A stretch of 64,000 nucleotides of DNA. Origin: Erythrophleum ivorense. Lineage: Eukaryota > Streptophyta > Magnoliopsida > Fabales > Fabaceae. This document shows, piece after piece, positions 45,346 to 58,650 of the stretch. The stretch is taken from NCBI GenBank assembly GCA_026724425.1, contig JAIUCV010000659.1, positions 367,597 to 431,596 of the forward strand. Reading direction: 5' to 3'. The first letter of the stretch is position 1. Each line of letters starts with the position of its first letter. The notes beneath the pieces are model-generated. The model was not told where the DNA came from, did not search any database, and saw nothing but the letters and a program-made list of their open reading frames with translations. The position numbers were made by a program, and so were the translations under genes.

Positions 45346-48300
45346 CAAAGGCATTCAAGAGCACACAATGGTACCAATGCAATTTCAAAAGATCATGTGG
45401 CCTACTATTAAATCATAAGAACACATACAAGCACACCATGACATACATATGCACATAAGAAAGTATGAAGAATAAGGTGGAGAGCTACCTTTCAATTTAT
45501 GCAAGCTTCCTTTGCTAATTCCTTCCTTTCCTTGATTTCACAAGAGCACTTAGGTGGTTGGTTGTTCTCTTGGCCTAGACATCACAAGGAACACACAATC
45601 ACATATTTGAAGCAAGCTAAGACACTAAACTAAAGCTTAAACATACACTTGGTTTCATACTTGGCATTATGGTTCCATAATCAGTCTAATGAAGTAACTC
45701 TTGGAATTTAATTTCTAGGTCTCATTTTCTTGTTATTTCTAGACTTCTTGGACTCATTTAAGGTCCTTAGAACTATCACACATTCACTTGCACGATTGAA
45801 AATCCAAGTTGCTTCATAAAGCACCATTATGGACACTATTGGTCCATCTCTCATTCCATGGCTCTTAAATTTTTCCTAATGGTTTCTCCCATCTCCTAAC
45901 ATCATGTAAAGTCCCAAACCAATGTTAGAATAAATAAAAATACTCCCTAGGCTATTTAACCTTGCTTGGCCGAGATTAATGAGCAAAATGGGGTTCAATA
46001 GCTTCTTGATTTTTCCTTGATGGAAGAGCCATCTAGGGAGGTTTCTAAGGGTCTTAAGAGCTCAAGGAAACATTCTCACAAAATTAGATTTTACAAAACT
46101 CTAGAAAACTCCACACTTTTCTATCTTGTTTTCTATTGGTTTTCGTTGGAATTTATTGCCATATTCCATCTCCTCATGGCCTAAAACCCTTGTTTCTCTC
46201 TTGCTTTTAGACAAAAATTCCCTCCCCCATATGGTTTTGGTTAAGGTCGAAAATCCACCTAGAAAGAAGCAACAACAACAAGTAATTACCTTAGTTTTAA
46301 GCTTCCATTCAATGCTTTTTTTCCTTAGTTTGCTTTCACTTATGAAATTCGAATTTCCCCCTTATGTTCTAGCCTAAAAATAGAACCAATCATCATAAGA
46401 AAACCATAGAAAAAAGCTAAGAAGGAGAGGAAGAAAATTGGAAGAAGGAAAATTATGAAATTCTACAAATTTCCTTACCTTTTTCTTGATTTTTCTCCTC
46501 CTATTCTTCCCCTTCTTGTATGCCTAAGAGAGGAGATCATATTCTGCATTTTGGGCAGAAAATTTCATGCTTAAGAAGGTGGGAGAAGAAAGGAGAAGTG
46601 TGTGGGAGCTTTTAGAAGCATACTTTTTCCAAAAATTCCAATTTCATCCTTCCATAATGGCAATTTCATTTTGACTTCGTTTTAGCTCCTTTTTTAGAAT
46701 CATCTTTTCTACTATAAAATTTAGGTTCCTAATTTAATAAAATATATTTGGAATCACTCAATTTGGAGCTAAAACCTTATCAATCGGATCTGTCAAAGTT
46801 TAGGGTGACTGCCCTTGGAAAAAGTATACCTGAGGGGTTTTACTGGTCCCGGGGTTTCCTATGATTTTTGGAGCCTCTAAAAACCTTGAGCAACTAAAAA
46901 CTTTCATTTAAAAAGCCCTCCTATATGTTTTTCCAAAAGTTTCACTTATTTACAAAAATGTCATTACTTTTCGTCAGTTTTCACCACAAATTGTTTCTTT
47001 ATCCTAACTCTGTTTTTCTTTCTGTTTAAACCTAGAATTATCATTTTTAGGAGCCTAAGACTCTACCCAAACTTTTTGGAATATTATCTAGGTCATTTTA
47101 AAGGACTTATTTTTATACGGCTCATTTCATCATTTTACAAAAATTGCATTCGTTACACAGAGGCCCTTAAAATCATAAAAATCCCTATAATAATAAAAAC
47201 CCCTCTAGTTTGTATTTTTGGTCGTCAGTTAACCAAAATTTTGACCAAATATTTTGGTAGGATTTTAAATCTAATTTAGGTGAAACTAAATTCATTTTAT
47301 GAATTAGAGGACCTAAATTTTATGATGGAAAATACAGTTCTAAAAAAAGAGTTGAAATGAGCCCAAATGGAAAGAACCAAGATGATGGACTCAATTGTAA
47401 TTTTGAAAAATTTTGTAAATGGACCCTAGGCTTCTTAAAACACGTCCCTCTCTTCTCCAACTCTCATAACTAACTTGCTTTCGTTCTAAACAGATTCTAA
47501 GATAGTCTTGAATGGCGCACCAAGCAAGGGAGTAAGGAAAAGAAGATTTAAGGCGAAAAGTATAAGATTACCTTACTTTTTCATGTCTTCTCTTTCACCA
47601 AACTTCTTTTTCTCTTTCTCCTCTCTTCTCCCATGGTTTTGATGGTTTATTTGGATATGTTTGGTGGCTAGTTCAATAGAGGAGAAGAAGAATTCAAAAG
47701 AGCTCTTGAAAGTATAAGAAAGTGCATTTAAAAAGCTTCCAAATAAGGTAATTCTTCATGGCTAAAACTTGTTCTTCTTGGTTTTTCTTCTCTCTACCAT
47801 TTTGGCCAAAATAGGGGGAGATGTTAGAGACCTTATCTCAACCTAAACTTGATAGGAATGAGGGTTTTAAAGCATAAGGAATCCACGGAAGCAATTAGGA
47901 TTCAAAAAGAACCATTAGAGAACAACTTATGGCTCTTACAATTTTGGATGCACATTGGCAAATATAAGGCTTTCTAATGATAATTTAAGATGTATAAGAC
48001 TATATATGAGTTCATAAGACATCTAGGAAGCTATATGGATGACAATTTTCTAAGGAAAACTAAGAAAACTCCACAGATGCTTCATTTGGATGTATGGCTC
48101 AGCCAAGATGGGTTGGTGGACCTAAAAAGAGTTTTCTTTGATTCCAAAGTTATAAATGGTCTAGATATGAATGATAGACACTAAAGGAACCAATGGTTTG
48201 AATTTAGAAACCATATTTTAAAATTTGAAAGTTTAGGTTCCATTTAGGCTTAAAGAAGCAACATGAAGTTTGGCTCCTTGGATTGAGTTTGTGATGGCTC

Positions 48301-48724
48301 TAATGACTTAAATTGAGTGAGAAATTGGAGCCAAGACCTTGAATTATATAGGTTGCTTCATTATGCCCTTGTATGGAACCATAATAGTTTTATAAGCTAG
48401 ATGTAGCTTGTGCAATATTTATGTAAGGATAGAGTTGGTTCCAATGATGTAATTGTGTCTTGTTTTATGTGTCTAGGCCAAGCAAACCAAGTTCCTCCTA
48501 GGTGTGGTGTGAGGCCTAGCCAAGGAGATAAGAAAGTAAAGAGAATTTTGTGTATCTTGAACCAAGGTAGCTCTCTATCCTTCATTGTGTGCATTTCTTG
48601 GTTGTATGATTGTCATGGAATACTTGTATGTGTGTTTGAATCATGAGACATGCCATTTGCTATTGGTTTGTTGCTTTGGTACTAATATGCTTCTTGAATT
48701 GCATTTTGATTATGAAATTGCTCT

Positions 48725-48890
48725 TTATAGGTGAGGTTGTGCCAAAAGCTCTTAAATATAGGTGAGACAAGGCCAAAAGTCTCAAGAATGAGTGAGATTA
48801 AGTTAAAAGTCCCTAAAAAGTGGGTAAAACTAATCTAAAAGTCTCAAATAATAGGGTGAGACTAGACTAAAAATCCTTAGACCTTGTTCT
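48725..48890 (+). repeat. LTR minisatellite
   Basis: Five degenerate units with 'gccaaaagtctc'; part of LTR 30362-50266. Confidence 0.6.
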
Positions 48891-49021
48891 TGGCTTTGAC
48901 ATGTTTATGTGATATGGAAATTATGATTTGAATGATTCTTAAAAGTGTTTGGTGCATACTTGTATTCTTTAACATGAATATATGCCTTGTTTTGCTTACT
49001 TAAAAGGGTGAAAGAGCTATT

Positions 49022-49038
49022 GGGATTCCTTGAATCTC
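49022..49038 (+). other. Conserved LTR hairpin
   Basis: GGGATTC-CTT-GAATCTC, one wobble pair. Confidence 0.5.
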
Positions 49039-50279
49039 ACTTTCCTCTATTTTTAATCTACTTGTATTTAGTTGAAGCTCAAGAAAGCAAAAATGGGAAC
49101 CAAGGAGCATAGTTTGTAATACTTTGACAATATAATAGCTTTTTGTATACTTTAATGTCAAAGTATGTATGTATGGATCATTTTTTAGATGCAAACCTTT
49201 GATCAATTGTAAAACCATGTAAATATGTTGTATGAACCAAATGTGGAGCTAAATGAATGAGATTATATAATTTTGACATCCTTGAGCCATGATGTTTATA
49301 TGTATTTATATAAGTGGAATGGTGGATTTGAGTTCCATGATAATTTGAACCATTTGGGATGCTTCTACATGCTGTGTTTATGCTATGGGACATGCTCAAA
49401 TAGTCATGGGAGGTGTGGAAGACCATTTGATGCAATTTGACCCTATTGGGATATCAAGAATTGCCATAATCTTGAGCTAAACTACAAACTAACTAAATGG
49501 ACGATTTGAGCATGACATTTGGCATGAGTATAGGTCTCATCTAGAGCCTTTCATAGAGCTAAACAAAACTATTTTTAGAGCTCTAAATAATTTATTATGA
49601 ATTTTTAAAGTTGGCTAAATTATGCAAAATTATCCCAGTCACTGTTCATATGGTCAGTTTGTTTTTCTATATCATTCATATGTCAAATGAAGTCCAATGC
49701 TCATGAAATTTTACAAGAATATAGTAGACATCCTAAGCTTTCTATTTCCACTAAGAGCACATGATTTGGACTTTTGTAAAGGAAGATACGAATTTTTGAA
49801 ATTTTAGTTCAGCTGTAGGACACCACCCAAAGCTAATGTACTATTTCATTGAATTTCTTTCTTCAAAAGTGGTTGTTTTGATCTAAAATTTTTATAATAG
49901 TTAGGGGATATCCTGAACTTTCTAGAATGGTATAATTTGCATGATTTTAATTTTTCTATAATTAGTTATGAATTTTTGAATTTCATATAAAAAATGGAAC
50001 TAGAAAGTTTGCAACTTTACTTATGGAATTGTGTTGCTTGAGTTAAATCCGAAATGGAAGCCTTGAATTGTGATGTTTCTAGTCCATTAGGTGTATTATG
50101 GATGGAAGATAATATTGATGAACCTATATAGCCCATTTAACTGAAATTGAATTTTTTGGGTTTATGATAACTGTTATTTCTGCTGCTAAAAGTCATAAAT
50201 TGATAAAAATATAACTATTATGCCATTTATGATATAATTTGGGAGATGTCTTGATATGGTGTAACAGTATGACAATTTT

Positions 50280-51606
50280 GTTATGGTTGAGGAGCTTTAG
50301 GAATGTGCTTTCATTACCTTGATCATATGGATGGTGAAGTAATTCATCATTTTTTTGTTGCCATAATAGGTTTTGGTGTCATAAATCATTGTTGGGTAAT
50401 TTTGGGGTGTGACATAGTCATATGTTGAACCTAGAATTGTACCAAGTGTTAAGAGGTTAGACAAGTTTAATTTGTCAATTGAAACTTGCTTAAGGTGGTT
50501 TAATAGTCTTAAGTAATGTAATGAGAATTTTAGGCTGTCGTTGGAAGCCATATCATACCATTTGTTGTCATAGGCCCTTGTGTGTGGCATTAGAAAATGC
50601 CACAGTCAAATTTTGGAATTGGGAATGTGTCAAAGTTTTGAGAATGTAAACAAGTCTAATTAGTTAGTTGAAATTTGTTCAAAGAGGTTTGGAGACTTTG
50701 GCTAGTGTATTAGAGATTTTGGCATTGCCACTTGGGGTTATATCTTGCCTTCCTATCATAAATGAAACTTATGCTAATATGATATGTATTTTGGTTTGTG
50801 TGATTTGTTTTAAATCCTTAGGCTATATCAAGTATTTGGATGGAGATTAAAGGAATATAAAACCTTTAAAACTCTTGTCTTTTAGCTATAAAAAGATCCT
50901 AGGATTGATTTTAAGGTAGTAACAACTTGTTTGTTCGCTCATTTAAGTGTTTAGGTGCAATAAGTTTTCAAGTCATGGCTTAATTTTCTCAAGTCACAAC
51001 CAAAATGAGCTGATAGTGTTCCAGTAGCAAATTTGGCCACAGTACAAAATCATTCAAAAGCTAATTTAGTTGCAGCATAAGTGTTTTAACCATTATGCAA
51101 ATAGTTGGTTACGGTGTAAATATTTTTCCACAACATAAATCATGTTTGTGTGGAAAAATTGATCCAAACTCAAGTTTAGCCGTGGTAAAAATCCTTTAAG
51201 TTATAGTGTAAGTGTAGAATTTAGCTTTAAAAGGTTTCAAAGGCCAAGTTAGCTACAACGCAACCATTCTAAGCCGCAACCTAAGTCTTGAAACCCATTA
51301 ATTTTGCTATAAATTCCTAATTTTCACCATGCTAGTGATGAGTAATGACTTTTAGTCCAACATATGCAAGTTTTTAGGCTTCTTAGAGGTATTTTGATTA
51401 AGACAAAATTTATAAATGAGAACTTTCAATTTCTATGAACAAAAATCCCATTGTACAACTTGATTGTGAATATTAAATATTTAAAGGTTCAAATTTTTCC
51501 GTATTTTCATCCATAGTTGACTCATTAGCCAAATTAGATCTTAAGTATAATAGATTAAGAACATAATTAAGTTTAATTATCTTAGAAAATAGTTAGGGTT
51601 GTTATA
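50280..51606 (+). mobile_element. 3' part of element B 5' LTR
   Basis: Collinear with 61134-62460 of the 3' LTR ('gttgaggagcttt', 'gttatatcttgcctt', 'aaaagatcct', 'agttagggttgtta'). It ends GTTATA at 51606 where the 3' LTR has GTTACA, a C to T loss of the canonical CA. A decayed dyad array ('ttggccacagtacaaa', 'agttgcagcataag') lies at 50990-51290. Confidence 0.85.
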
Positions 51607-51609
51607 TTA

Positions 51610-51626
51610 GGTATCAAAACAATGGT
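51610..51626 (+). other. Primer-binding-site-like sequence of element B
   Basis: GGTATCAAAACAATGGT, three bases after the LTR end; same Met-tRNA type as at 34937 with further substitutions. Confidence 0.65.
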
Positions 51627-54600
51627 TTAGGAAAGTCATGCTAATTTAAGTTTTATAGTTTGAGACTTCGCAATCATGATGCATATTTGGTCTAATATGA
51701 GATCAAAAGAGTAGCTGATTATGTGAAGTCGCTCTTGATCTCTAGAAAGGAAATATAGAGGAATAACGATATAAGGCTTGCAAAAACTAATGTTTCTTGA
51801 ATTTTATTTAGAAGATCACCCATTTTAATAGGTTTGCCCTTAGGAATAATAAAATACAATAAGATTCTATTTTGTATTGCTTCAGTAGCATAAATTCTAA
51901 ACTTGGGTTGTTAGTGCCAATGAAAAGACTAAAATTTTACCCTTCTTTTTTTGAAATTGAGTTATTGGTTTTAACTTAGATAGTCAACCGGTTGCAACTT
52001 ATTGCCAATTGACAACATAGTAGATGTACCAATCACTCGTTGTGAGGTACTGGTTGACTAAATGAATGAGACTAGGTAATCAATGAGAATGACAAACAGA
52101 GCTACTAATAGCATCTGTGACCAGTTGACCACCATTGCTAAGCAAGTCAATTGAGTATCACCAAGTAGTTGATTAGCCTATTGAAGTAGTTAGCTTATCA
52201 TAGCAAGATTACCAATTCTTTACTTGGGTAAAATACTAAGCTTTTCAAGGGCCATCTAAAGTAATGTTGAGAACTAAGAAGGTAATAGTATAAAGTAGAA
52301 TACTTGATTAGTTACAGAAGCCTTATGGAAAGGTAAAATGTAAGTCTTAGTTATGATTTGGAAATTGCTAATAAGAGTTTGGAACAAGTGTACAATAAAC
52401 TAGTATGATTGACTAAAGATTGAAAGTGATGCACAATCCATAATGAGTTATAATTATGTAGGCTTGGAAAGGTCCCCAAAGCTTAGGCTTTATAGGTATA
52501 AAGGTCCTAACCCATTTAATTGATCTCGATTAATAAAAATTGTAATTACTTAATCCTAGCTACCATATTTTGGCCTAATGAATGATGGTGATAAAAATTG
52601 AAGAACATATTAAATATTTTTATTTGAAGTATTGAGGTGAGTAAGCTATCTCTTATTGATAATGATGAGGAAGGTGGACAAGAAACCCTTCAAATTATAA
52701 AAACCATTTCTAAGTAAGAAGTAGTGACCTTAAAGTAAGAGAATAAGTAAAGATAATGCTTTGAAAGAAATCTTAAGAGCTTCAAAATTCCTCTCATAGT
52801 GTACCATGACAAAAGAGGAAAATTATGATAAGGGAAAGACAATCCCGTAGTGTGATGAGGGTGAGGTATGCAGGCACGTGATGCTTATATATATTGTCTC
52901 TTTTATGTGGTTCAATTTACTTATGCTATATGTTGACATGCTTTTAGGTGGTGGATAGAGGCATTTTATTTGCATGATACACTCTGGCAGTGTAAGATAC
53001 AAACTTGTAGCACTTCAGTGCTAGAGGCATGCAGGGCGTGCTACTTATCATGTGTTTGATAAATTTTAACCACCAAATTGACATCAAACTAGATTAAGTA
53101 GACTCTTCACCTAATAGGTAAAAAGGAAATCATGATAATATATATCCATCTAAAAAGAAAATGATTAGCACCCTTGTGTGTGCCAATGTTTGTATAGCTG
53201 TAATAGAGTGAAGAGCACATTTATGATCAAAGAAAAGGCTTACCTGCTATGATTAAAACTAATACTTGACTTTACCATTAGTAGTTTTATTATCATATGC
53301 CATATATGGTGCAATTGTGATTATAGACATAACATTGGAAATTTGAGAAGTTAACCAATATTTACTGTAATGGCAAAACTTCATCATTTTAAGGGAGAAC
53401 TCCCTGATTTAGAATAACAGCTCTAGAAAAAGGATGAGAGGAAGTGGTAATGTAACTAAGTTATACTATGATGATGGAACCTTAATACAATAATCGGTGA
53501 AGAAGGATGAATCACTTTATGTAGATGACACTAGAAATCTCTCGTTAAGAATCCCTACTTGATCTGATGATAACTAGGGAATGTTTAATAATGAAAAGAC
53601 TTATTGAATCTCATTACTATATTGATTTAACTCCCAACAGTCATGCATAAATTATAACCTAAGAACTTTTAGGAAAGTGAAGGAGTTAACTACAGTTGGC
53701 ACACACCATTGTGTGAGAATAAAATTTGGTCTTATAAGGGAAAGTTAAAGAGAATTCAATATATCATGGAAAGGATATATAGTATATCATATGAGGTATG
53801 GTTATACTTGCATGAAAACACCTTAACTATCCATCAAGGGTTAAGAATGAGTAGTCCTTTAGGACTTGATGATGGTGTAAGATCCAAATAGATGTTCAAG
53901 TGACTCAACACAAGTATAGAAGTTACTAAGCTAACTACTAATGTTTGTAGTAACTGAGAGTCAAGATAGAATGCTTGGATCTATTAATCATGGTAACCTT
54001 TGGAATCACATGTATAAGATTTTTGTGATACCTTTGTAAGCGCTAAAATGGCCATTAAGGATCTTCCTAGGTTAGTTACACCTAAGAACAACAATTTGAT
54101 TGTCTAAGATGGACCATCATCATGAACTAAGAATTACTAGTGCTTTAGACAAGTTGTTTTAGTGTGGGCCATTATAGTTATGTGATCTAGTGAAACATCC
54201 ACTTCAATTATGACTTGTAAGATTTAAGGAGACTCGTCTCCTAAGTTTTAAAAAATTAGCTTAATACTTGAGGCAATATATTAGCACCCTTGAGGTAAGG
54301 CTTTATTAGGGAATATAACTTAGACTTAAAGGATTTTGTTTGATTCCATGTATATTGATGGTGTAACCCTAGAATGTTTGAGAATTTTAATGAACTAGTC
54401 ATGAAATTGGACTCCATGTTAGTTCCAACCTTTAAGAATTATGACCATGAGAAGGGAAATCTTTAGATACTTACTAGGATTAAGATGAGATTTTATATGT
54501 TAAATGGAAATAGCATACCTCTTATAGGAAAACAATAATAATAAGGATATAATGTGTGCAATGTCTTTACAAGATGGCTGAACATAAGATTTGGATACTT

Positions 54601-54799
54601 GACAAGATAATCTTAAAAGAAGTGAAACTCTCTTTAATTAAGGAAGTTAGGCTAGAGGAGAGTAAGGTTACTTAGAATAAAGGACAAGTAAAAACCCTGA
54701 TATGAAACAAGGTTTACCCACTTAGGTTGATGTTAGAGAGATGAATAGCATAAGTTTAATTAAGTGGAATCCTCTTATAACTCTTGATATATGCTATTA

Positions 54800-55229
54800 A
54801 GGAAAGTTAGACTAAGCATATAGGAGCTATTCCTTTAATGAATTGAGAACCAATAGGGAAAGGAAGTTAAATGAAACTCCATGATTAACTATTGGCACTT
54901 TAGAATTGAGAAAAAAGAAAAAGAGAGAGAAAGAAAGAAATCGAGATTTATGTGAGCTAGGTGCCCAACACTTACTATAAGCTGATCATGTGGAACTTGA
55001 TCATGATCGCTTTAGTTGTGGACAAAGAAAGAATATGGAAGATGCATGATTATTAGTCACTTGATCTTGTCTATTGAGATAAAGAGAATTGTGGGCACCA
55101 AAGTGAGATAGTAGCATCATAAGAACATCCTCTTAGTGAAAATGGTGCGGAAAGGATTGACTTTTGATGGAGTTACTTGGGAAACCAAGGAAACAATGAA
55201 GAAAGATTGTCCAACACTTTTTGAATAAG
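54800..55229 (+). pseudogene. Remnant of integrase C-terminus of element B
   Basis: 'HIGAIPLMN..EPIG' near 54815 corresponds to the GPF/GPY motif of gypsy integrase ('YIGPFEILEKIGP' at 39074). In another frame, codons 55143-55229 read 'VRKGLTFDGVTWETKETMKK' and then end 'DCPTLFE' with a stop, equivalent to the 'RGLTSEEATWE' tail of the complete element. The frame changes between the two parts and stops lie between them. Confidence 0.65.
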
Positions 55230-55261
55230 GTATATCTAATTTTGAGCACAAAATTTCTAAA

Positions 55262-55273
55262 AAGAAAGGAGAA
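55262..55273 (+). other. Polypurine tract of element B
   Basis: 'aagaaaggagaa' directly before the 3' LTR start, preceded by 'gagcacaaaatttct', the counterpart of 'gaggacaaaatttct' at 39431. Confidence 0.75.
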
Positions 55274-58200
55274 TGTAACATCTTAAAAATTGACTAAGTT
55301 TAGTTATGGAGAATTAAGGAATTATTATGAAAAATTAAGAAAAAATATGAAAAATAAGAATGTGTATGAACATAAATTATTCTAGTTCTTTTAGGACAAA
55401 TAATAATAATAATGGGCCATTATTAGGTGAAAAATAGATTAATTGTAAATTGCAACTTAATTTAAAAAAATTAAAGTGAAAGTGGATATTTAATATTTGG
55501 GCCTTATAATGAGTTTATTTATCGCAAGAAACCTTTATAAAAGCCCAACTCTATTCTTATGAAAGCTTAACCTATTTTGAACCTAATTAAACCCATATAT
55601 CATGGCCTAACATGTTAAGTTTCAGCCCACTTGGAACATAGGGCCCATTGGACCTGCCCACTTGCTCTAAAACCTTAAAGGGCCCATTTGCATTTTACTT
55701 GAGCGTTAAAAACATAAGGTTTTGTAGAAGAAATAATACATTTTCGCATCTCCAAGGGAAGGCTAAGGCTTTTCAGCTTCTTGCTACCATTTTGCACTTT
55801 TAGAGGAAGATTTAGCTAAGATAAGTTATATAAAACATGACCATCTCATCCTCCTCTTCATTTTGGTTCAATTAATTTCTAGTTTAGTGGATTTTCATCT
55901 CTTCTCAAATTTAAAATATGGTGTTTGGATGATTCCTAGCAAGATTTTTAAAGTTTGGAATTAGTGGAGCCATTGGGTAAATGTTTACCTTCATTTGGTA
56001 ATGTAACCTCACTCAAATTTCATGTTATAAGCTAACTTTGGCATATGGTTGGATATATGTGAGAAAATTCAAGTTTTAAGAATGACCCATGGTGTGTTGT
56101 TAAGACTCAAATAAGTCCATTTAACCTCTTAGATGCATGGGTAAGTGTATCCTCTTCTTTCGTAAAGTGTATATGCTGAATTTACATCATTCAGATTGAT
56201 TTTTGGTGCATGGCTATCATATGTGCGAAAATAGAGATGTTGAGAGTGACCTATTATGAGTTCTTAGTGTTTTTACCTTAAATTAGTGCCATGGACTCTT
56301 CAAAACTTGGGTAAGTGATTTTTAATGGATTCTTAATGAAATTGATTAATGGATAAGAAACTCTTTTGCTAATGATGGTTAATAATAGTAACAATACTTG
56401 TCTTAGGCTTGGTGGGCCTTTTAGAACATGTAGGTAGCTAGAGGAAGAGTAATTGGTCTTCAATGAAGTAAACAAAGGTTTCTTTGATTCCATGTATATG
56501 CTCATTTTAATCTTATATTTTTTCTACACATATATAATTTTGAAATGTTAAATGATTAGTAGGCTACATGAATTACTACTTTTAGGACCATGAGCAAGTC
56601 TTTAGTGAAGTTGTGGTGCGGCTACCACCCGTACATTTTATTTCAATCGAACACTGAGTTGTGATCTAACTGATGAATGTACTAAGCCATGAGCATGCTC
56701 GATAAGGAGTTGGCATTGTGGGCAGGCCTTTCCCTATGTTATTGACTATTAACATGTTATATGTGATTGCTAGTATATGATAGTAGTCATTGGTAGTCCA
56801 ACTAGTTCAGTTGCTGATGATATTAATGTCTTTATTATGTTTTTTTGTAACACCATACTTTCAAGATTCAATTCATGCAACTCCCATACCTCATCTCATA
56901 TAATTTCTATGGAGAACAGTATAATGGCAAAGGGGCTATGTCTCAAGATGCATTTCTATACGGTTAAAATTTTTCTTTTAGAGTCCCATGGGCCATATAA
57001 AATTCATCTATCATATTCTCATACTTAAATACATGAATACAACTCATTTCCATGATCAAATTTGGCCCACAACTCGTGGAAAGCAAAGGAACACATAAAA
57101 CCCATGTTTGCATTTTTGGCTAGAATTTTCTCTTTTCTGTCACAAATTTGGAAAATCATAACTAATTCTATAAAAATTTAAACCATGTGTTCTTTGCCAT
57201 TTTGGGAAGCTACACATGTTTACTTTATGCTAAAAATATGATCGAGCCATGAAACGCCACACAGAAGACATTGATATTCAAAAAGAGACAAAGGTCTGGC
57301 TATCTATTGGGACTATCACATATTTCTACAGCAAACTTTAAAAATTTCCAATTAATTCTAAAAAAATCCAATTCATACAAATGATACTAATTTAGAAAGT
57401 TATGGAACTCAGCTAGAGGGTAAAAATAAATTTAGACCAATCCAAGCATATTCAGGCATCAAAAATTAATCAAATAGTAAACTGGGTCAGTTTGGATACT
57501 TGATGCTAGATAGAAACTTCAAAAATGCATATTTCCCTCTCTAGACATCCAAATGGGATGCTTCTAGTTGGTACAAGTCACTGGGAGTATCTAGTTTCTC
57601 CCTATAAAATTTCGTTGCAATTGGACTTGTGTGAACAGTACACTAGACCAAATTCAAAACAAATTTAACTTTGAAAATTCATCAAATATTCTATGGACCT
57701 CTGAAAATTTTGTTCTTTAGCTTTCCAAAAAGCTCCCAATAGGCTCTAAATGCATGCCAAGTTTTAGATCAAGAAGAGTTCATTTGGTCTAAAAGTGACA
57801 TAGCCTCATGGAATAGTCATTTTTGCTCCCTACCAAGAGTCACTTTAGTCCAAATAGCCTCCTCATAAGTTTGGCACCTCTTAGGCAAGTTTAAAAGTAT
57901 GAACATGACTTGTATAAACTGCCCAAGTGGTCTCAAACCTCACACATCTCAATTTGGCAATTCCACTTCCATTATTACACTAATCTATCTAACTATTCAA
58001 GAGCTAAACTTGTCATTCAATACCCAAAACATGCTATCTCATACATTTGGCATCAAATTTCATTCATACATCATACATTTGGGTATTTACATATGTTCAT
58101 ATGGTTACATAACAATTTCATCATGAGATTACATCATATGCCATATATATGGCTAAAAAGAAGGCAAAACTAAGCATATTCATATACTTTGATGCCCATC

Positions 58201-58439
58201 TTCTTCTTCTAGACTTGGTGGCCTCCATTGCCTTGCTCAATTGTTTCACTTAACATGTTAAGACATTGGAAAGGAGGGGATGAGATTCAAAGAATTCCAA
58301 TAGCTCATCTCCCATTCAATCACACATAAAGCATACAATATAAGTCTCACAAATGCATGCATAGGCATATTAACATGTGCAATCAAATAAGAAATATTCT
58401 TGGCATTTGAAAAAGTCATACATAGCATACATAGGCTTA

Positions 58440-58650
58440 CCAAGTAAGTGGATTAGCCTCACCCATTTACTTATGGATCTTGGACTTGCCTCACCCATTT
58501 CTTTAAGAGGTTCTTAGACTCAACCTTACTCTTGGGAGTCAACCTCACTTTTAGGAGACTCTTTACTTTGTCTTAACCAATTCTAAAGGTTCTTGGCTTA
58601 TCCTCACCATAGTTAGGGGCTCTTGGCTTCACCACACTCAAGCAAACTAA
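58440..58650 (-). repeat. LTR minisatellite, minus-strand copy
   Basis: Closely similar to 14235-14430, with 'cctcacccatt' and 'ggttcttggctt' units. Confidence 0.6.

Larger units (their letters stand above)
30637..47157 (-). mobile_element. Solo LTR, minus strand, about 3.58 kb, interrupted by the gypsy element
   Basis: TGTAATACCAT... to ...GCATTCGTTACA. TSD CAAAG (30632-30636) / CAGAG (47158-47162), 4 of 5 identical; host 'ggttttcaaag' rejoins 'gcccttaaaatcat', as in intact siblings ('ctcaaaggccttaaaaatcat'). Minus-strand hairpin at 32056-32072, minisatellite 45140-45345. Contains the complete element at 32194-45132. Confidence 0.88.
30362..50266 (+). mobile_element. Solo LTR, plus strand, about 3.38 kb, interrupted at 30637-47157
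   Basis: TGTAATAACTG... to ...ATATGGTGTAACA with perfect TSD GTATG (30357-30361, 50267-50271). Minus the insert it is 3379 bp. Acceptor near 48474 (gtctag|gccaag), donor near 48565, minisatellite 48725-48890, hairpin 49022-49038. Confidence 0.88.
20511..50274 (+). mobile_element. Solo LTR, plus strand, about 3.48 kb, interrupted twice
   Basis: It starts TGTAATATCC; inferred end GTATGACA at 50274. Pieces 20511-21720, 28096-30361 and 50272-50274 sum to about 3.48 kb. The flanks GTTTA (20506-20510) and ATTTT (50275-50279) are only a weak TSD match (3/5). However, host B text 'attgttgttttgag' rejoins 'ttgttatggttgagg', as in uninterrupted 61110-61150. It carries acceptor 28556 (gtgtag|gccaag), minisatellite 28805-28995 and hairpin 29130-29146. 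Confidence 0.75.
51607..55273 (+). pseudogene. Internal region of element B, decayed gypsy gag-pol remnant
   Basis: Length 3.67 kb, shorter than the 4.53 kb of the complete element. No open stretch above about 60 codons. It begins with a primer-binding-site-like sequence, and its last 450 bp retain translated similarity to the end of gypsy pol. The first 3 kb show no domain I can name by eye, except an odd block at 52850-53060. Multiple stops and frameshifts throughout mean it is non-functional. Confidence 0.75.

Noticed and set aside
52850..53060. Possible host gene exon or non-coding RNA gene
   Set aside because: No open frame or splice structure; repeats and context favour a transposable-element fragment.
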